Shown here: positions 17,758 through 25,958 of the stretch, one piece after another
Numbering within the stretch: position 1 is the first letter of the stretch
Layout: every line of letters begins with the position of its first letter
DNA from: Nostoc desertorum CM1-VF14
GTDB taxonomy: Bacteria > Cyanobacteriota > Cyanobacteriia > Cyanobacteriales > Nostocaceae
DNA: 64,000 nt
Direction of reading: 5' to 3'
Assembly: GCA_019359245.1 (NCBI GenBank)
Contig: JAHHHR010000029.1
Span: 38,086 to 102,085 of the forward strand
Program-made: the position numbers and the translations under genes
Notes under the pieces: generated by a model
What the model was told of the DNA's origin: nothing
Seen by the model: the letters and a program-made list of their open reading frames with translations, nothing else
The model's database searches: none

Positions 17758-18966
17758 CTAGGTGACTCCTGCTATTGCATCGGACATTTCCCTAGCTTTG
17801 ATTAGAGCGGGATGCCCCACCGCCCTGTATTTTATATTTCTTGCTGCGTTGTGGTCGCGGCAGTAACTAGCACCACATGAGCAGTTGTGCCATCTATCAG
17901 AAAGTGTTTTAGGAATTTCTGCTGCACAATCTGAACATTCAATACTTGTCTTGTACGAGTTCTGTGGTATTCCAGCACCCCCAGCATTTGCAGCTTTGAG
18001 GTTGACTATATCTAGAAACTGCCCCCATCCAGCATCAAGAATTGATTTTGCCAGTCGTGTTTTAGCAAGTCCTGTAATATTCAGTTTTTCATAAGCGATA
18101 AATCTATATTGTGATACTAACCATTGTGCAGTTTTGTAATGAAAATCTTGACGCTGATTAGTAATTTTTAAATAGGCTTTAGCAACACGCCTAATTGCTT
18201 TTTTGCATCGATTTGAACCTTTTTTCTTACGAGATAACTGACGCTGTAAACGCTTTAATTTCTTCTCAGCTTTACGATAATACTGGGGTATTGTAATTAC
18301 TTTATTATCGCTCGTTACTAAGAATGATTTTAACCCCATGTCAATACCCACTGTGTTATCTGGTGTAGGTATGGCATCAGTTTTAAGACTAGGCACAGTC
18401 ATATCTTCTAAACTAAGTCCGATGTACCAGCCGTCAGCTTTCCGCGTGATAGTAGCAGTTTTGATTTTAAAATCGTCAGGTATGGGGCGGTGCAATATTG
18501 CTTTTACCTTTCCAATTTTAGGCAACTGAATAAACTTACCTTGAATGTGTTCAGGCTTAATTGGATCGGGGAAAGTTAAAGAACGATAACGCCCTTGACC
18601 TTTGAATCTAGGACGACCAGACTTTTTACCATTTTTATCACCTTTCAACCATCGAGTGTAAGTTTTATCTACCCTTGCAATTACGTCTTGCAATGTATGG
18701 GATACAAGTTCTTTATACTCAGGAAATAGAGCTTTAGTATTAGCTAAATCCTTTTGTTGTGACCAACGATTTGGTTGGTCTTTCAACGGTGCAATGCTGC
18801 AACAAACTATAGAGCATCGGTTAACATCACAACGGTTTTGTTCCCACCAGTTAAACCTTTCTGCCAACCTGTAATTGTACTGGCGACGGCATAATTCGAG
18901 CCAGTGTTCAAATGTGTTTATTTGTTTTTGAGTTAGACGTAAACGGTACTGGTAGGTTATTCGCAT
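17758..18966 (-). CDS. tnpB: TnpB RNA-guided nuclease (IS1341-type, no TnpA)
   Basis: 402 residues. The N-terminal domain begins MRITYQYRLRLTQKQINTFE. The RuvC-like residues are intact: Asp209 in VGIDMGLKSF, Glu293 in AYEKLNITG and Asp371 in CRDHNAARNI. Zinc ligands are Cys344/Cys347 (CSDC) and Cys362/Cys364 (CSC). TnpB helps keep IS200/IS605-group elements by cutting the excised donor site. There is no tnpA nearby, so this is a stand-alone element. It separates the helicase remnant at 16788 from the plasmid genes at 19 kb. Confidence 0.9.
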   Translation of the reverse strand: MRITYQYRLRLTQKQINTFEHWLELCRRQYNYRLAERFNWWEQNRCDVNRCSIVCCSIAPLKDQPNRWSQQKDLANTKALFPEYKELVSHTLQDVIARVDKTYTRWLKGDKNGKKSGRPRFKGQGRYRSLTFPDPIKPEHIQGKFIQLPKIGKVKAILHRPIPDDFKIKTATITRKADGWYIGLSLEDMTVPSLKTDAIPTPDNTVGIDMGLKSFLVTSDNKVITIPQYYRKAEKKLKRLQRQLSRKKKGSNRCKKAIRRVAKAYLKITNQRQDFHYKTAQWLVSQYRFIAYEKLNITGLAKTRLAKSILDAGWGQFLDIVNLKAANAGGAGIPQNSYKTSIECSDCAAEIPKTLSDRWHNCSCGASYCRDHNAARNIKYRAVGHPALIKAREMSDAIAGVT

Positions 18967-19006
18967 TGTTAAAAATTCCTCTGCTTTAAACTTAAATGCT
19001 GTTTAG

Positions 19007-19396
19007 CTACCCTACTAAATACCTAACTACTTGCGGATCTATCGCAGTAATCCGCTTTTTAATAGAATCTGGAGGATTCTTGAAAAACCGTTTTAAATCC
19101 CGGCTCTTGACGAGGTAATTTGTAGAAGAACGCCGAATAGCTTTGAGCCAGCCTCGTTTTACCCATTTAGCTACAGTACAGGGGTTCAATGAAAGAGCTT
19201 GAGCAATTTGGTTACAACTATAATTGTCGAGAGTGGGACGTGCAGAATAACCCAACGCATAGAGCTTTTTATGAACAGCTAATGTTGTGCGGTGATAGCC
19301 TCGTCTTCTGAGTCTGTATGCTATCTGTTTAGGTGTGTATGCTTCAGACATTTCTTCAAGAATTTCTAACTCTTGGGGAGTCCATTTTATCCTCAT
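19007..19396 (-). CDS. Small DNA-binding protein with two helix-turn-helix regions
   Basis: 129 residues. Residues 1-50 (MRIKWTPQELEILEEMSEAY...) resemble a SANT/Myb-like or homeodomain-like three-helix unit; residues 58-110 (CNQIAQALSLNPCTVAKWVK) are a MerR/excisionase-type helix-turn-helix with a beta wing (TNYLVKSRDLKRFF). It lies 40 bp upstream of tnpB on the same strand and about 80 bp after the next gene. It may be a plasmid regulator or part of the minus-strand operon 19-22 kb. Confidence 0.6.
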   Translation of the reverse strand: MRIKWTPQELEILEEMSEAYTPKQIAYRLRRRGYHRTTLAVHKKLYALGYSARPTLDNYSCNQIAQALSLNPCTVAKWVKRGWLKAIRRSSTNYLVKSRDLKRFFKNPPDSIKKRITAIDPQVVRYLVG

Positions 19397-19478
19397 TTAC
19401 TGACCTCCATAATCACTGATAAATTGAATATTTAGGCTAGTGGCGACTCAAAGCTGAATCGCCTTTGTTTGTTATCAA

Positions 19479-20240
19479 TTACCGCTTTTTACCTTGCGGC
19501 AATACCTGCTGATTCTGTGGTTGAAGTGATGCCCTCACCTCTGCTTCTGAAACTGCGGGTAATGCTTGTATGGTCTTGTTTGCGTTCTCTGCCCATCTTT
19601 CATAAGTTTCATTAGTCACCCAGTGCAATGTCGCCCCCGACTCAGCACCAGAGCGAATCATCTCGGCTGCAACTAAAGCGTCCTTTTCAAAATCAGATTC
19701 TGGGTTGCGGTAACTCCATTGAATAAACCAATACGTTCCCAGCGCTCCTTCCACTTTCTGGAACTCGGCGCAGAAGATGTAGTTTTTGAGTACGCTAGCG
19801 ATCGCGCCATAACAAAACTCTTTCGGATCTCCCGCCATTCCCTCTTCACACCACGATTGAAAAGCACGATGGGCGAAGTGATTGTACAGTGCAGCAAACG
19901 AGTCCTTGCTACGGCGGTGCATCAAGAAACAAAGCAGCATTGAGGCTGGCCCTTTGAACTGATCTTTTAACCCACCAGTCACAGGAATTACCCACAGTTC
20001 AGTAAATGGCTCGTTGGTAAAGTTCTCGTTGATTGTGAGTAGACGGTCAGGGCGAGAAATAGCGATCGCAAAATCAGCCTTATTTCCCTTGAGATATCCG
20101 CCGGCTTGTGCTTCTAGAATCGTCAGTTTCGGAGGGCAATCGAGTAAGAATTGACCATATTCCTTAGCGCAGTTAGCTTGCAGTTTAGGTTGACTGGGTG
20201 GGATGAGAAAAACGCTGTTGTTGATTTTGATGGTTTCCAT
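19479..20240 (-). CDS. Conserved-looking plasmid protein, unknown function
   Basis: 253 residues with good codon structure and no membrane segment or signal. It has hydrophobic core stretches (TILEAQAGGYLKGNKADFAI, ELWVIPVTGG, ASMLLCFLMHRR, FCYGAIASVLKNYIFCAEFQ, TYWFIQWSYRNP) and ends in a Gln-rich tail with PQGKKR. No family is recognised. It lies in a run of co-oriented small genes (21.8 to 19.0 kb) that look like one transcription unit. Confidence 0.6.
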   Translation of the reverse strand: METIKINNSVFLIPPSQPKLQANCAKEYGQFLLDCPPKLTILEAQAGGYLKGNKADFAIAISRPDRLLTINENFTNEPFTELWVIPVTGGLKDQFKGPASMLLCFLMHRRSKDSFAALYNHFAHRAFQSWCEEGMAGDPKEFCYGAIASVLKNYIFCAEFQKVEGALGTYWFIQWSYRNPESDFEKDALVAAEMIRSGAESGATLHWVTNETYERWAENANKTIQALPAVSEAEVRASLQPQNQQVLPQGKKR

Positions 20241-20284
20241 GATGGTGTTGTATTTGTTGTGTTTGTTTTAGTGAGTTAATGGGC

Positions 20285-20500
20285 TTAGTTAGTCGGCAAT
20301 TTGTCGGAATCTTGTGTAATTGTCAGTAAAAAACCGTGTTTGGTATTCTGCACTCGTACTAGTTCTCTATCGAGTAATGATTGGATTACTGTTCGTGAGA
20401 AATTAATGCTGTGTAAAGGAGCAGAACCACCATAGCGGCGTAAGAAAAGGAGCAAGCTAGCAGCCGTGAGGTCAGAGCAGTTTTTGAGCAATTTAGCCAT
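20285..20500 (-). CDS. Small winged-helix-like protein
   Basis: 71 residues. The pattern LTAASLLLFLRRYGG...NFSRTVIQSLLDRELVRV followed by a beta hairpin (KHGFLLTIT) fits a compact winged helix. Its start ATG lies inside the stop region of the upstream frameshifted gene (ATGGCTAA), so the two were translationally coupled. Function unknown. Confidence 0.5.
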   Translation of the reverse strand: MAKLLKNCSDLTAASLLLFLRRYGGSAPLHSINFSRTVIQSLLDRELVRVQNTKHGFLLTITQDSDKLPTN

Positions 20501-20828
20501 CAGCTAGACCTCCAGGAATTGCTTTTAATTCGTACTTAAGCAGTTCAACTTGGCGTAGACATTTTTCTATTTCAGCCTGAATCTCTGCTCTCAATTCTTG
20601 CGGTGTCAGTAATTTAATCTCGTTCTCTAAGTGATTTCCTTCATCAATAGACCTTCATCAATAGAATTGATGTCAGGCATGACTAGATAATGCCAGCCTT
20701 CGCCATATTCGTATGCTAAAAGACTATCGTTTAGGTAATACTTGATGCCGATGATAATTCCCTGCTCTGTACGTTGTCCTAAAGTAAAACGAGGGTATTT
20801 CCAACCGTGTGGAATTGTTATTGTTCAT
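20493..20828 (-). pseudogene. Small plasmid gene broken by a 14-bp tandem duplication
   Basis: Coding runs TITIPHGWKYPRFTLGQRTE ... GWHYLVMPDINSIDEG and then hits a stop after GLLMKEIT. Removing one copy of a 14-bp tandem duplication (20638-20651 and 20652-20665) restores the frame to SIDEGNHLENEIKLLTPQEL ... KAIPGGLADG and the stop at 20493. Near the 5' end an ATG at 20828 is one base out of frame, which suggests a second lesion. The intact product would be about 107 residues: a beta-rich front and a helical, coiled-coil-like back. Family not named. Confidence 0.7.
20638..20665. repeat. 14-bp tandem duplication
   Basis: CCTTCATCAATAGA occurs twice in direct succession. Its length is not a multiple of three, and it causes the frameshift in the gene across it. 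Confidence 0.95.
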
Positions 20829-20854
20829 TGCATGGTTGTAATTGGTGAATTTAA

Positions 20855-21187
20855 CTATGCTGCTATGGCTTTATCTGTAACTCTGGATTTATTTGCTACT
20901 TTCACGAAGTCATCCAACCCAACTGCTGCTTCTTCTGCTTGAGCGTACCGAATCTGATCCATAGCGTTAGACCAGTGGGTGATGTGCTGAAATATCACCC
21001 CAATCATTGAATGACCTTTATAGACCCGATAATTTCTGGGGCAGGCTCCATTGACGTAAACGAGCGTGTAACCAGAGATTTCGATAATCTCTGCATTCGG
21101 GTCTGTTGGCGGTAGAAAAATTTTCTCTGGTGAATCATCCAACTCAGCTACTTGAAGAGAGGGCGTAGTTTCTGTGGTGTATGCCAT
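20855..21187 (-). CDS. Small plasmid protein, unknown
   Basis: 110 residues, soluble. The centre (IIEISGYTLVYVNGACPRNYRVYKGHSM) is beta-rich and the end is helical (YAQAEEAAVGLDDFVKVANK). The C-terminal half, YR..K...IG followed by about 25 residues and AEEA, resembles the end of the next gene upstream (YRNNQLVGYI...SSAEEAITFLG), so the two may share a domain. It belongs to the 19-22 kb minus-strand run. Confidence 0.5.
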   Translation of the reverse strand: MAYTTETTPSLQVAELDDSPEKIFLPPTDPNAEIIEISGYTLVYVNGACPRNYRVYKGHSMIGVIFQHITHWSNAMDQIRYAQAEEAAVGLDDFVKVANKSRVTDKAIAA

Positions 21188-21265
21188 TGTGATGTTTGTT
21201 ACCTATTACACTGTAGAGGCGATTACAATTGTCTTGATGTGCAATCGCCCTTTTAATGTCAGTGG

Positions 21266-21832
21266 TTACGCTGCTACAGCTGGTCGGACTCCCAAAAACG
21301 TAATCGCTTCTTCTGCACTCGATGCGAATCTGTTCATGCCGTATGTGCGAGGTCTAGAATACCAGCCCTCAAGATTGCAACCGATGTAGCCTACTAGCTG
21401 ATTATTCCGGTAAAGTTTAGTACTGAAGGATAACCAATCAATCTGGGGATGCCACAGGTTGAACTTGACACAAGCTTCTTCTAATTCATCGCTGAGGCGT
21501 TCATTGCGCTCCAATGGAGTTTCTAGAAGTGTCGCTTTAACCTCTGCAACTCTTGTAGCGAACCAGTTGCGATCGAATGGCAGCCGTCCGCCTTCCACAA
21601 ACTGCACCCATACTGTAATCCCGCCTTCAATCCAGATGGTGCGAACTGATTCGGGTTCAACTTCGATAATCTCACCAATGATGCGGCGATCTCTGCTGGT
21701 GAGAGGGTCTTGGCTTGGGGCTACAGCTTCGGCTTGGGATTCGATGTATTTGTCAAGCTCGGCTTGTGCTGCGGCTTGCTTGTCAACAGAATAATCGACA
21801 ATTGCTTGTCGTGTATGAGTTACATACGTCAT
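21266..21832 (-). CDS. Small plasmid protein, unknown
   Basis: 188 residues from Met at 21832 (MTYVTHTRQAIVDYSVDKQA; Met at 21847 is an alternative). The front is helical and Ala/Gln-rich; the middle has a beta domain with EIIEVEPESVRTIWIEGGIT and VWVQFVEGGRLPFDRNWF; the end is YRNNQLVGYIGCNLEGWYSR ... SSAEEAITFLG. No family recognised. First gene of the minus-strand run, diverging from the ribbon-helix-helix gene at 22091 across a region with a palindromic site. Confidence 0.55.
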   Translation of the reverse strand: MTYVTHTRQAIVDYSVDKQAAAQAELDKYIESQAEAVAPSQDPLTSRDRRIIGEIIEVEPESVRTIWIEGGITVWVQFVEGGRLPFDRNWFATRVAEVKATLLETPLERNERLSDELEEACVKFNLWHPQIDWLSFSTKLYRNNQLVGYIGCNLEGWYSRPRTYGMNRFASSAEEAITFLGVRPAVAA

Positions 21833-21992
21833 AATAAAAATCTCCAATTTATTTGGGTAAAAGGCGATCGCAAGTTTTCCAGGACAGGCGGTCGTCTTTT
21901 GTTTTGATAGATGAAAAAAAACTGTACTTTTGAGGCAATGGAAGGTCGGTTTGATTTACACGAGCCTTTCTTGCTCCTCATATTTTTATATT

Positions 21993-22006
21993 ATGATATT
22001 ATCACT
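21993..22006. promoter_or_regulatory. Operator-like site 1 (ATGATATTATCACT)
   Basis: This 14-mer lies about 85 bp before the ribbon-helix-helix gene, in the divergent promoter region. Its exact reverse complement is at 22467-22480 on the other side of that gene. Ribbon-helix-helix proteins bind such AT-rich palindromes, so autoregulation is likely. Confidence 0.5.
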
Positions 22007-22090
22007 ACATTGTCAATATATTCTTCATGAAATTGTCATTACAAACAGTCATTGGTAAGCTAATATTTATAATTAAGGAGTTAAGTAAGA

Positions 22091-22345
22091 ATGACCAAAG
22101 GATCAAAAGCGTCTTCAGACAGGGTTTTCATTCAAATCCAGGTTGACCAAGAAAGGAAGACAAGATTTGCAGAGAAAGTCCGCAATCAAGGTAAAACAAT
22201 TACTGAAGTACTAATCTCGTGGATTGATGATTACCTTGACGAATCTGAGAAGGTAGATGTTATAGACCTAAAAAAGCGAATAGAGGCTTTAGAGCGCAAA
22301 TCAAACCAACAGGACTCTTTACTCATGGGGGAATTGCTCGCCTGA
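22091..22345 (+). CDS. Ribbon-helix-helix DNA-binding protein, frameshifted near the 3' end
   Basis: 84 residues as it stands. Residues 10-50 (DRVFIQIQVDQERKTRFAEK ... TITEVLISWIDDYL) fit a ribbon-helix-helix fold, then a coiled coil (DLKKRIEALERKSNQQ). The frame ends after LMGELLA, but the +1 frame continues as ARLREENDSLRQKHSQLMDL and KPDKPANQ to a stop at 22423-22425 that overlaps the terminator. The leucine heptads continue without a break, so the longer form is the likely ancestral protein. A run of five G at 22327-22331 is where one more base would join the frames. Confidence 0.7.
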   Translation: MTKGSKASSDRVFIQIQVDQERKTRFAEKVRNQGKTITEVLISWIDDYLDESEKVDVIDLKKRIEALERKSNQQDSLLMGELLA

Positions 22346-22407
22346 GAGAAGAGAATGATTCTCTCAGGCAAAAACATTCACAATTAATGGATCTCCTGAA
22401 ACCGGAC

Positions 22408-22442
22408 AAGCCCGCTAATCAATAAGCGGGCTTTGTTTTTTT
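22408..22442 (+). terminator. Rho-independent terminator of the ribbon-helix-helix gene
   Basis: AAGCCCGCT pairs with AGCGGGCTT over an 8-base loop, followed by TTGTTTTTTT. It overlaps the stop of the extended reading frame. Confidence 0.9.
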
Positions 22443-22466
22443 GTAAGCAGTCTATATTGATTATAT

Positions 22467-22480
22467 AGTGATAATATCAT
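22467..22480. promoter_or_regulatory. Operator-like site 2 within a larger palindrome
   Basis: AGTGATAATATCAT is the exact reverse complement of site 1. It sits in a 25-bp dyad, TATATAGTGATA followed by ATATCATTATATA, upstream of the 527-residue gene at 22686. The stretch 22443-22685 holds no gene. Confidence 0.5.
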
Positions 22481-22685
22481 TATATAATGATAAAAACTGG
22501 AGAAGTAGAAGACGATCGCCGCCGACCAAAGCATTGCGATCGCCTGCTCAATCCGTTAACGACAAAGTGAGCTAACTATAATGCTGACACATTTTTGGAA
22601 AAATCCCCCAAATCATCTGCTGGGTTCACTTTGGTTAAGCTGCAACACCTCAACTTTTAGGCATCTACCATAGTGAGCAATAAAT

Positions 22686-24269
22686 ATGCTGACACTAGAC
22701 AGAGAACAAACAACAGCACTCGATTACAGTGTTGTCAACACCAGTATCCAAGAAACCTTCACTGCCATCGACAGATTCGAGTGGCAAGCAATAGATGAAC
22801 TACGTCTCATGCGAGACAACCACTATTACAAAGATGGTGGACACGTCAGTTTTAAAGATTATTGTGAGAAGAAGTTAGCCAAACACGGTGGATATCGCAG
22901 AGTCAAGGATCTATTTGCGGCCAAGCAAGTAGTTGATACCTTACCAGAAGAACTGAGGCCCCATATAACCAAACCTTCTCAGACTCGTTCGCTACTCCGA
23001 CTGGTCAAAACTCCCGATAAGTTAGAGCAAGCTGTTGCGATCGCAGCGAAAGAAAAACCTTTCCCTACTGCTGTAGACTTCGCTAAAGCAGTGCAGCAAG
23101 TCGCACCAACAACTAAACGCGCCACAAAAAGCGAAAACCCCAAAACGCAATTGTGTAATTCTGTGACTGTTTCTTGTCTTTCACATCCTCGTTATGGGGA
23201 TTCGGGAGTGATTGAGGCTTCGGCTCCAAATAACTATCAGCAGATTGTCACCTTTAGCGATGGTGAAAGGTTGTTGATCAACAATGCTGATTTAGTCGGT
23301 TTAAATGACGCAATTGTGTCCGAATTGAGTGGGCGGACTTACCCAAAAGAATATTCTGAAGCGATCGCTGCACTCAAAGAGCAACACCAGCAGGAGCTAG
23401 AGCGCTTACAGCAGGAATTAAGGATTGGACTACAGTCAGAAGCCACAACCAGAGCCGAAGCCCAGGTACAAGAACAAATCCAATCTCTGCAACAACTATT
23501 CAAGCAACAGAAAGAAGAAAATGTTCAGTTACAGCAACGGCTCTTGGAGATGGAATCGCTACGGCAGTTAGAGGCTGAGAATCAACAACTCCAGCAGCGC
23601 ATTCAGGAACTAGAACACGCCGTACAAGAGCGCCCTTCTCAACAATGGGGAAATACCATGACCCAGCAAGCGACCAAAGTTTTGAACAAGCAGGTGAAGC
23701 AGGCGTTAGAGAAAACCATTGATTTGCGATCGCTGGCCCAGGAACCGCCGAAAGAAAACGCCCAAGAATGTCTGCGGCTCATGGGTATGGCTTTGAAAAA
23801 CTTAGCCAGTGCCATGAACAATACCCAGGCATTGGAGGCGGCAGCGCTAATACTAGGGAGTGAGCCGACACCATCTGCGATCGCATATCGAGCCGAGCAA
23901 TTGGAAATGCTACCACAGGCGGTTAGTGACATTAGGGCAGTGCTAGCTAAACCTGGGTGTACTTGGCAGGACTATTGGGACGTTGCCCAAGAGTATGAGG
24001 TTATTAAACAGGACTACTGGGCAGAATTGACTAATGAGGAGACAAATTTAATTACTGCTCTCCAGAACGCATCCCTTCAACCGCGCACTATTGGCATCGG
24101 CTCTATTGTTGCCCATGCTGACCCTTACCGTACTTTGTATGTCGAGAGGGGTGAAGTTGTAGAGGATTTGGGCGAAGAGTTGGTGGTTGCCTGGGATTGT
24201 TGGAATGAGCAATCAAAAAAGACTGACAGGTATTTTCAAGATGAATTGCGATTCTGGCAACCTCAATAA
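22686..24269 (+). CDS. Plasmid coiled-coil protein, possible DNA-binding/maintenance factor
   Basis: 527 residues, no transmembrane segment. Residues 1-140 are helical with ParB-like features (FKDYCEKKLAKHGGYRRVKD; LPEELRPHITKPSQTRSLLR). Residues 150-210 hold a small beta domain (SHPRYGDSGVIEASAPNNYQ; IVTFSDGERLLINNADL). Residues 225-335 form a long Gln-rich coiled coil (LKEQHQQELERLQQELR; QLQQRLLEMESLRQLEAEN). The tail again has a beta unit similar to the first (GIGSIVAHADPYRTLYVERG). Architecture suggests a DNA-binding, dimerising plasmid protein. It precedes the Rep-like gene at 24374 by 100 bp. Confidence 0.6.
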   Translation: MLTLDREQTTALDYSVVNTSIQETFTAIDRFEWQAIDELRLMRDNHYYKDGGHVSFKDYCEKKLAKHGGYRRVKDLFAAKQVVDTLPEELRPHITKPSQTRSLLRLVKTPDKLEQAVAIAAKEKPFPTAVDFAKAVQQVAPTTKRATKSENPKTQLCNSVTVSCLSHPRYGDSGVIEASAPNNYQQIVTFSDGERLLINNADLVGLNDAIVSELSGRTYPKEYSEAIAALKEQHQQELERLQQELRIGLQSEATTRAEAQVQEQIQSLQQLFKQQKEENVQLQQRLLEMESLRQLEAENQQLQQRIQELEHAVQERPSQQWGNTMTQQATKVLNKQVKQALEKTIDLRSLAQEPPKENAQECLRLMGMALKNLASAMNNTQALEAAALILGSEPTPSAIAYRAEQLEMLPQAVSDIRAVLAKPGCTWQDYWDVAQEYEVIKQDYWAELTNEETNLITALQNASLQPRTIGIGSIVAHADPYRTLYVERGEVVEDLGEELVVAWDCWNEQSKKTDRYFQDELRFWQPQ

Positions 24270-24373
24270 ACTTTCAGTGTATCAGTAACTTTTTAGACAA
24301 ACAAATACAATACCTTGCCCCGCATCACAGTGGGAGAAATTTCCGTGCGTCAATATAAATAGGAGATTATAGA

Positions 24374-25735
24374 ATGACTGCAACTATTACAAGACCCAAG
24401 CCCAAAAAGGCTGCTGCCATTAAACCACAGTCACCATACAAGCGGCTTCATGTGATTATCCCGATTGAAGATATGCTTTGGGCTTCCCAGCAAAAACCCT
24501 CGGTGACGCAATTGTGGCAGGAATGCTGGACGGCTGACCCTTATGGTTCTCGGTGGATGCCGCTAACAAGTGCTTTGGGTTACAGTACTTTTATCTCTGC
24601 AAAGAAAATTCTAGCTGATAGTGGATTATTCATCTTCAAACCCGACAAGTCGATTCAGGATGGCAGGGAAACGGCTAGCTGGATGGTGAAGAATTTGCAT
24701 GGTAGCCGGATGAAAGAATTTTGGGAGAAAGCCAATGCTGAAAATCAGCAACCAAATTCTGAAGAACAAGAACTGAATGCTGGGGGTTCAGAGAAAGATG
24801 CTGGCTCTGAAGAAATGGGTGCTTTGTACGAAGCATCTATTTTAGGTAAAGACCAGTTAGAGCAAGGGTTTCAAAAAACCTCACGAACTGTTCAGGAACA
24901 CCTCACAAACTCTACAAAAGAGTTTGTGAGGTGTAACTCTGACACGCTTACAGGGAATTCGCAAGTTGAGGAGACGGCTCACGCGCCCTTGGGGGTCGCG
25001 TCGCCTCAGTTTGTTGAAAGCGTGTCAGAGAATGATATTGACTTGCCTGTGGCAATGGACTGCACGACGCTAGCGCTTGTGGAGACCGCACAAAGTAATC
25101 CTGCTCCGTTGTTGGCTAAAAATCAAGATTGTGGTGTTGAGCCGAGAGACTGTCATGAAGGTGCTTGTTCCGCCGCGCCCGTCGCTGTAAATAAATTTTT
25201 TTCAACTTTAGCGATCGCTAATCAAACTCAGGGGCAGGTAGAAGAACAGGGTTATTCTGCTTCGTTAAAAAAAGAAAACCAGGACTGTGGTGTTGAGTTG
25301 AAAGATTGTTATGTTCGCGTATCGTCTTGTAGAGAACACACTGGTTCCCCAGCGCTGCCTATCGTTAAAAATGAAAAAGCATCAAATCAATTTGAAGCAG
25401 AGGAGCAGAAAAAGCGCACTTACCGTGCTTCGTTAACAGCAGAAAACTCAGTTTCGGGTGTAGAAATTAAAACGTCTCATGAAGGTGAAGATTCCGCCGC
25501 TCCCACCTTGGATTCGGAAAAATGGTCAAGTTCAGTCATTGCTGCTCGGTCAAAGGCACGTCCTGAAAGACTGGAAAAACTCAAAATGGCAGGGATTTTG
25601 AGACAGAATCCAGGCTTCGAGTTTCTTCAAGAATGCTGGGCAGATGATCCTACGCTACAGATAGTCATTAAAAAACTACTAGCCAAGTTTGGACAGTGGG
25701 GAATCGGGATTGTAAATGGGGAGTTAGTTGAGTGA
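24374..25735 (+). CDS. Plasmid protein with winged-helix-like N-terminus and internal repeats
   Basis: 453 residues. Residues 20-115 (VIIPIEDMLWASQQKPSVTQ; WMPLTSALGYSTFISAKKIL) look like a winged-helix replication or regulatory domain. Residues 120-390 are low-complexity and contain three imperfect repeats, marked by KNQDCGVEPRDCHEG, ENQDCGVELKDC and ENSVSGVEIKTSHEG. The C-terminal 65 residues (PERLEKLKMAGILRQNPGFE ... IVIKKLLAKFGQWGIGIVNG) form a separate conserved unit. Pieces of a second copy lie at 26755-26931 and 28981-29256. A role as replication initiator is possible but not shown by motif. RBS TAGGAG lies 9 bases before the start. Confidence 0.6.
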   Translation: MTATITRPKPKKAAAIKPQSPYKRLHVIIPIEDMLWASQQKPSVTQLWQECWTADPYGSRWMPLTSALGYSTFISAKKILADSGLFIFKPDKSIQDGRETASWMVKNLHGSRMKEFWEKANAENQQPNSEEQELNAGGSEKDAGSEEMGALYEASILGKDQLEQGFQKTSRTVQEHLTNSTKEFVRCNSDTLTGNSQVEETAHAPLGVASPQFVESVSENDIDLPVAMDCTTLALVETAQSNPAPLLAKNQDCGVEPRDCHEGACSAAPVAVNKFFSTLAIANQTQGQVEEQGYSASLKKENQDCGVELKDCYVRVSSCREHTGSPALPIVKNEKASNQFEAEEQKKRTYRASLTAENSVSGVEIKTSHEGEDSAAPTLDSEKWSSSVIAARSKARPERLEKLKMAGILRQNPGFEFLQECWADDPTLQIVIKKLLAKFGQWGIGIVNGELVE

Positions 25736-25846
25736 AATAAGGCTAAATAGTGTTTCTGCTGACGCTCTTATGTTTTTACTAGCCCAGACTTAGCACAGTA
25801 TAGACGAATGGCACTAAGAAAAGGGAAAATCGTTGAGGCAGCTCTT

Positions 25847-25948
25847 GTGCAGAGGAGCAAAGGAGCAGGAGAGAAAGAAGAAGGAAGAAGCATACGGACA
25901 GAAGCAAGAGAAATTCTCCTCTGCCCCCCTGCTTCCCTGCTCCCCTGC
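25847..25948. repeat. Purine-rich inverted tandem repeats
   Basis: GAGGAGCAAAGGAGCAGGAG (about 25852) and CTCCTCTGCCCCCCTGCTTC (about 25916) plus CCCTGCTCCCCTGC are near-complementary and can form a long imperfect hairpin. It abuts the broken 5' end of the AIPR remnant. Confidence 0.6.
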
Positions 25949-25958
25949 AATCCTTACG

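Noticed and set aside
24301..24330. CAATACCTTGCC as a third MITE end
   Set aside because: Only 11-12 bases match and no second terminus was found nearby.
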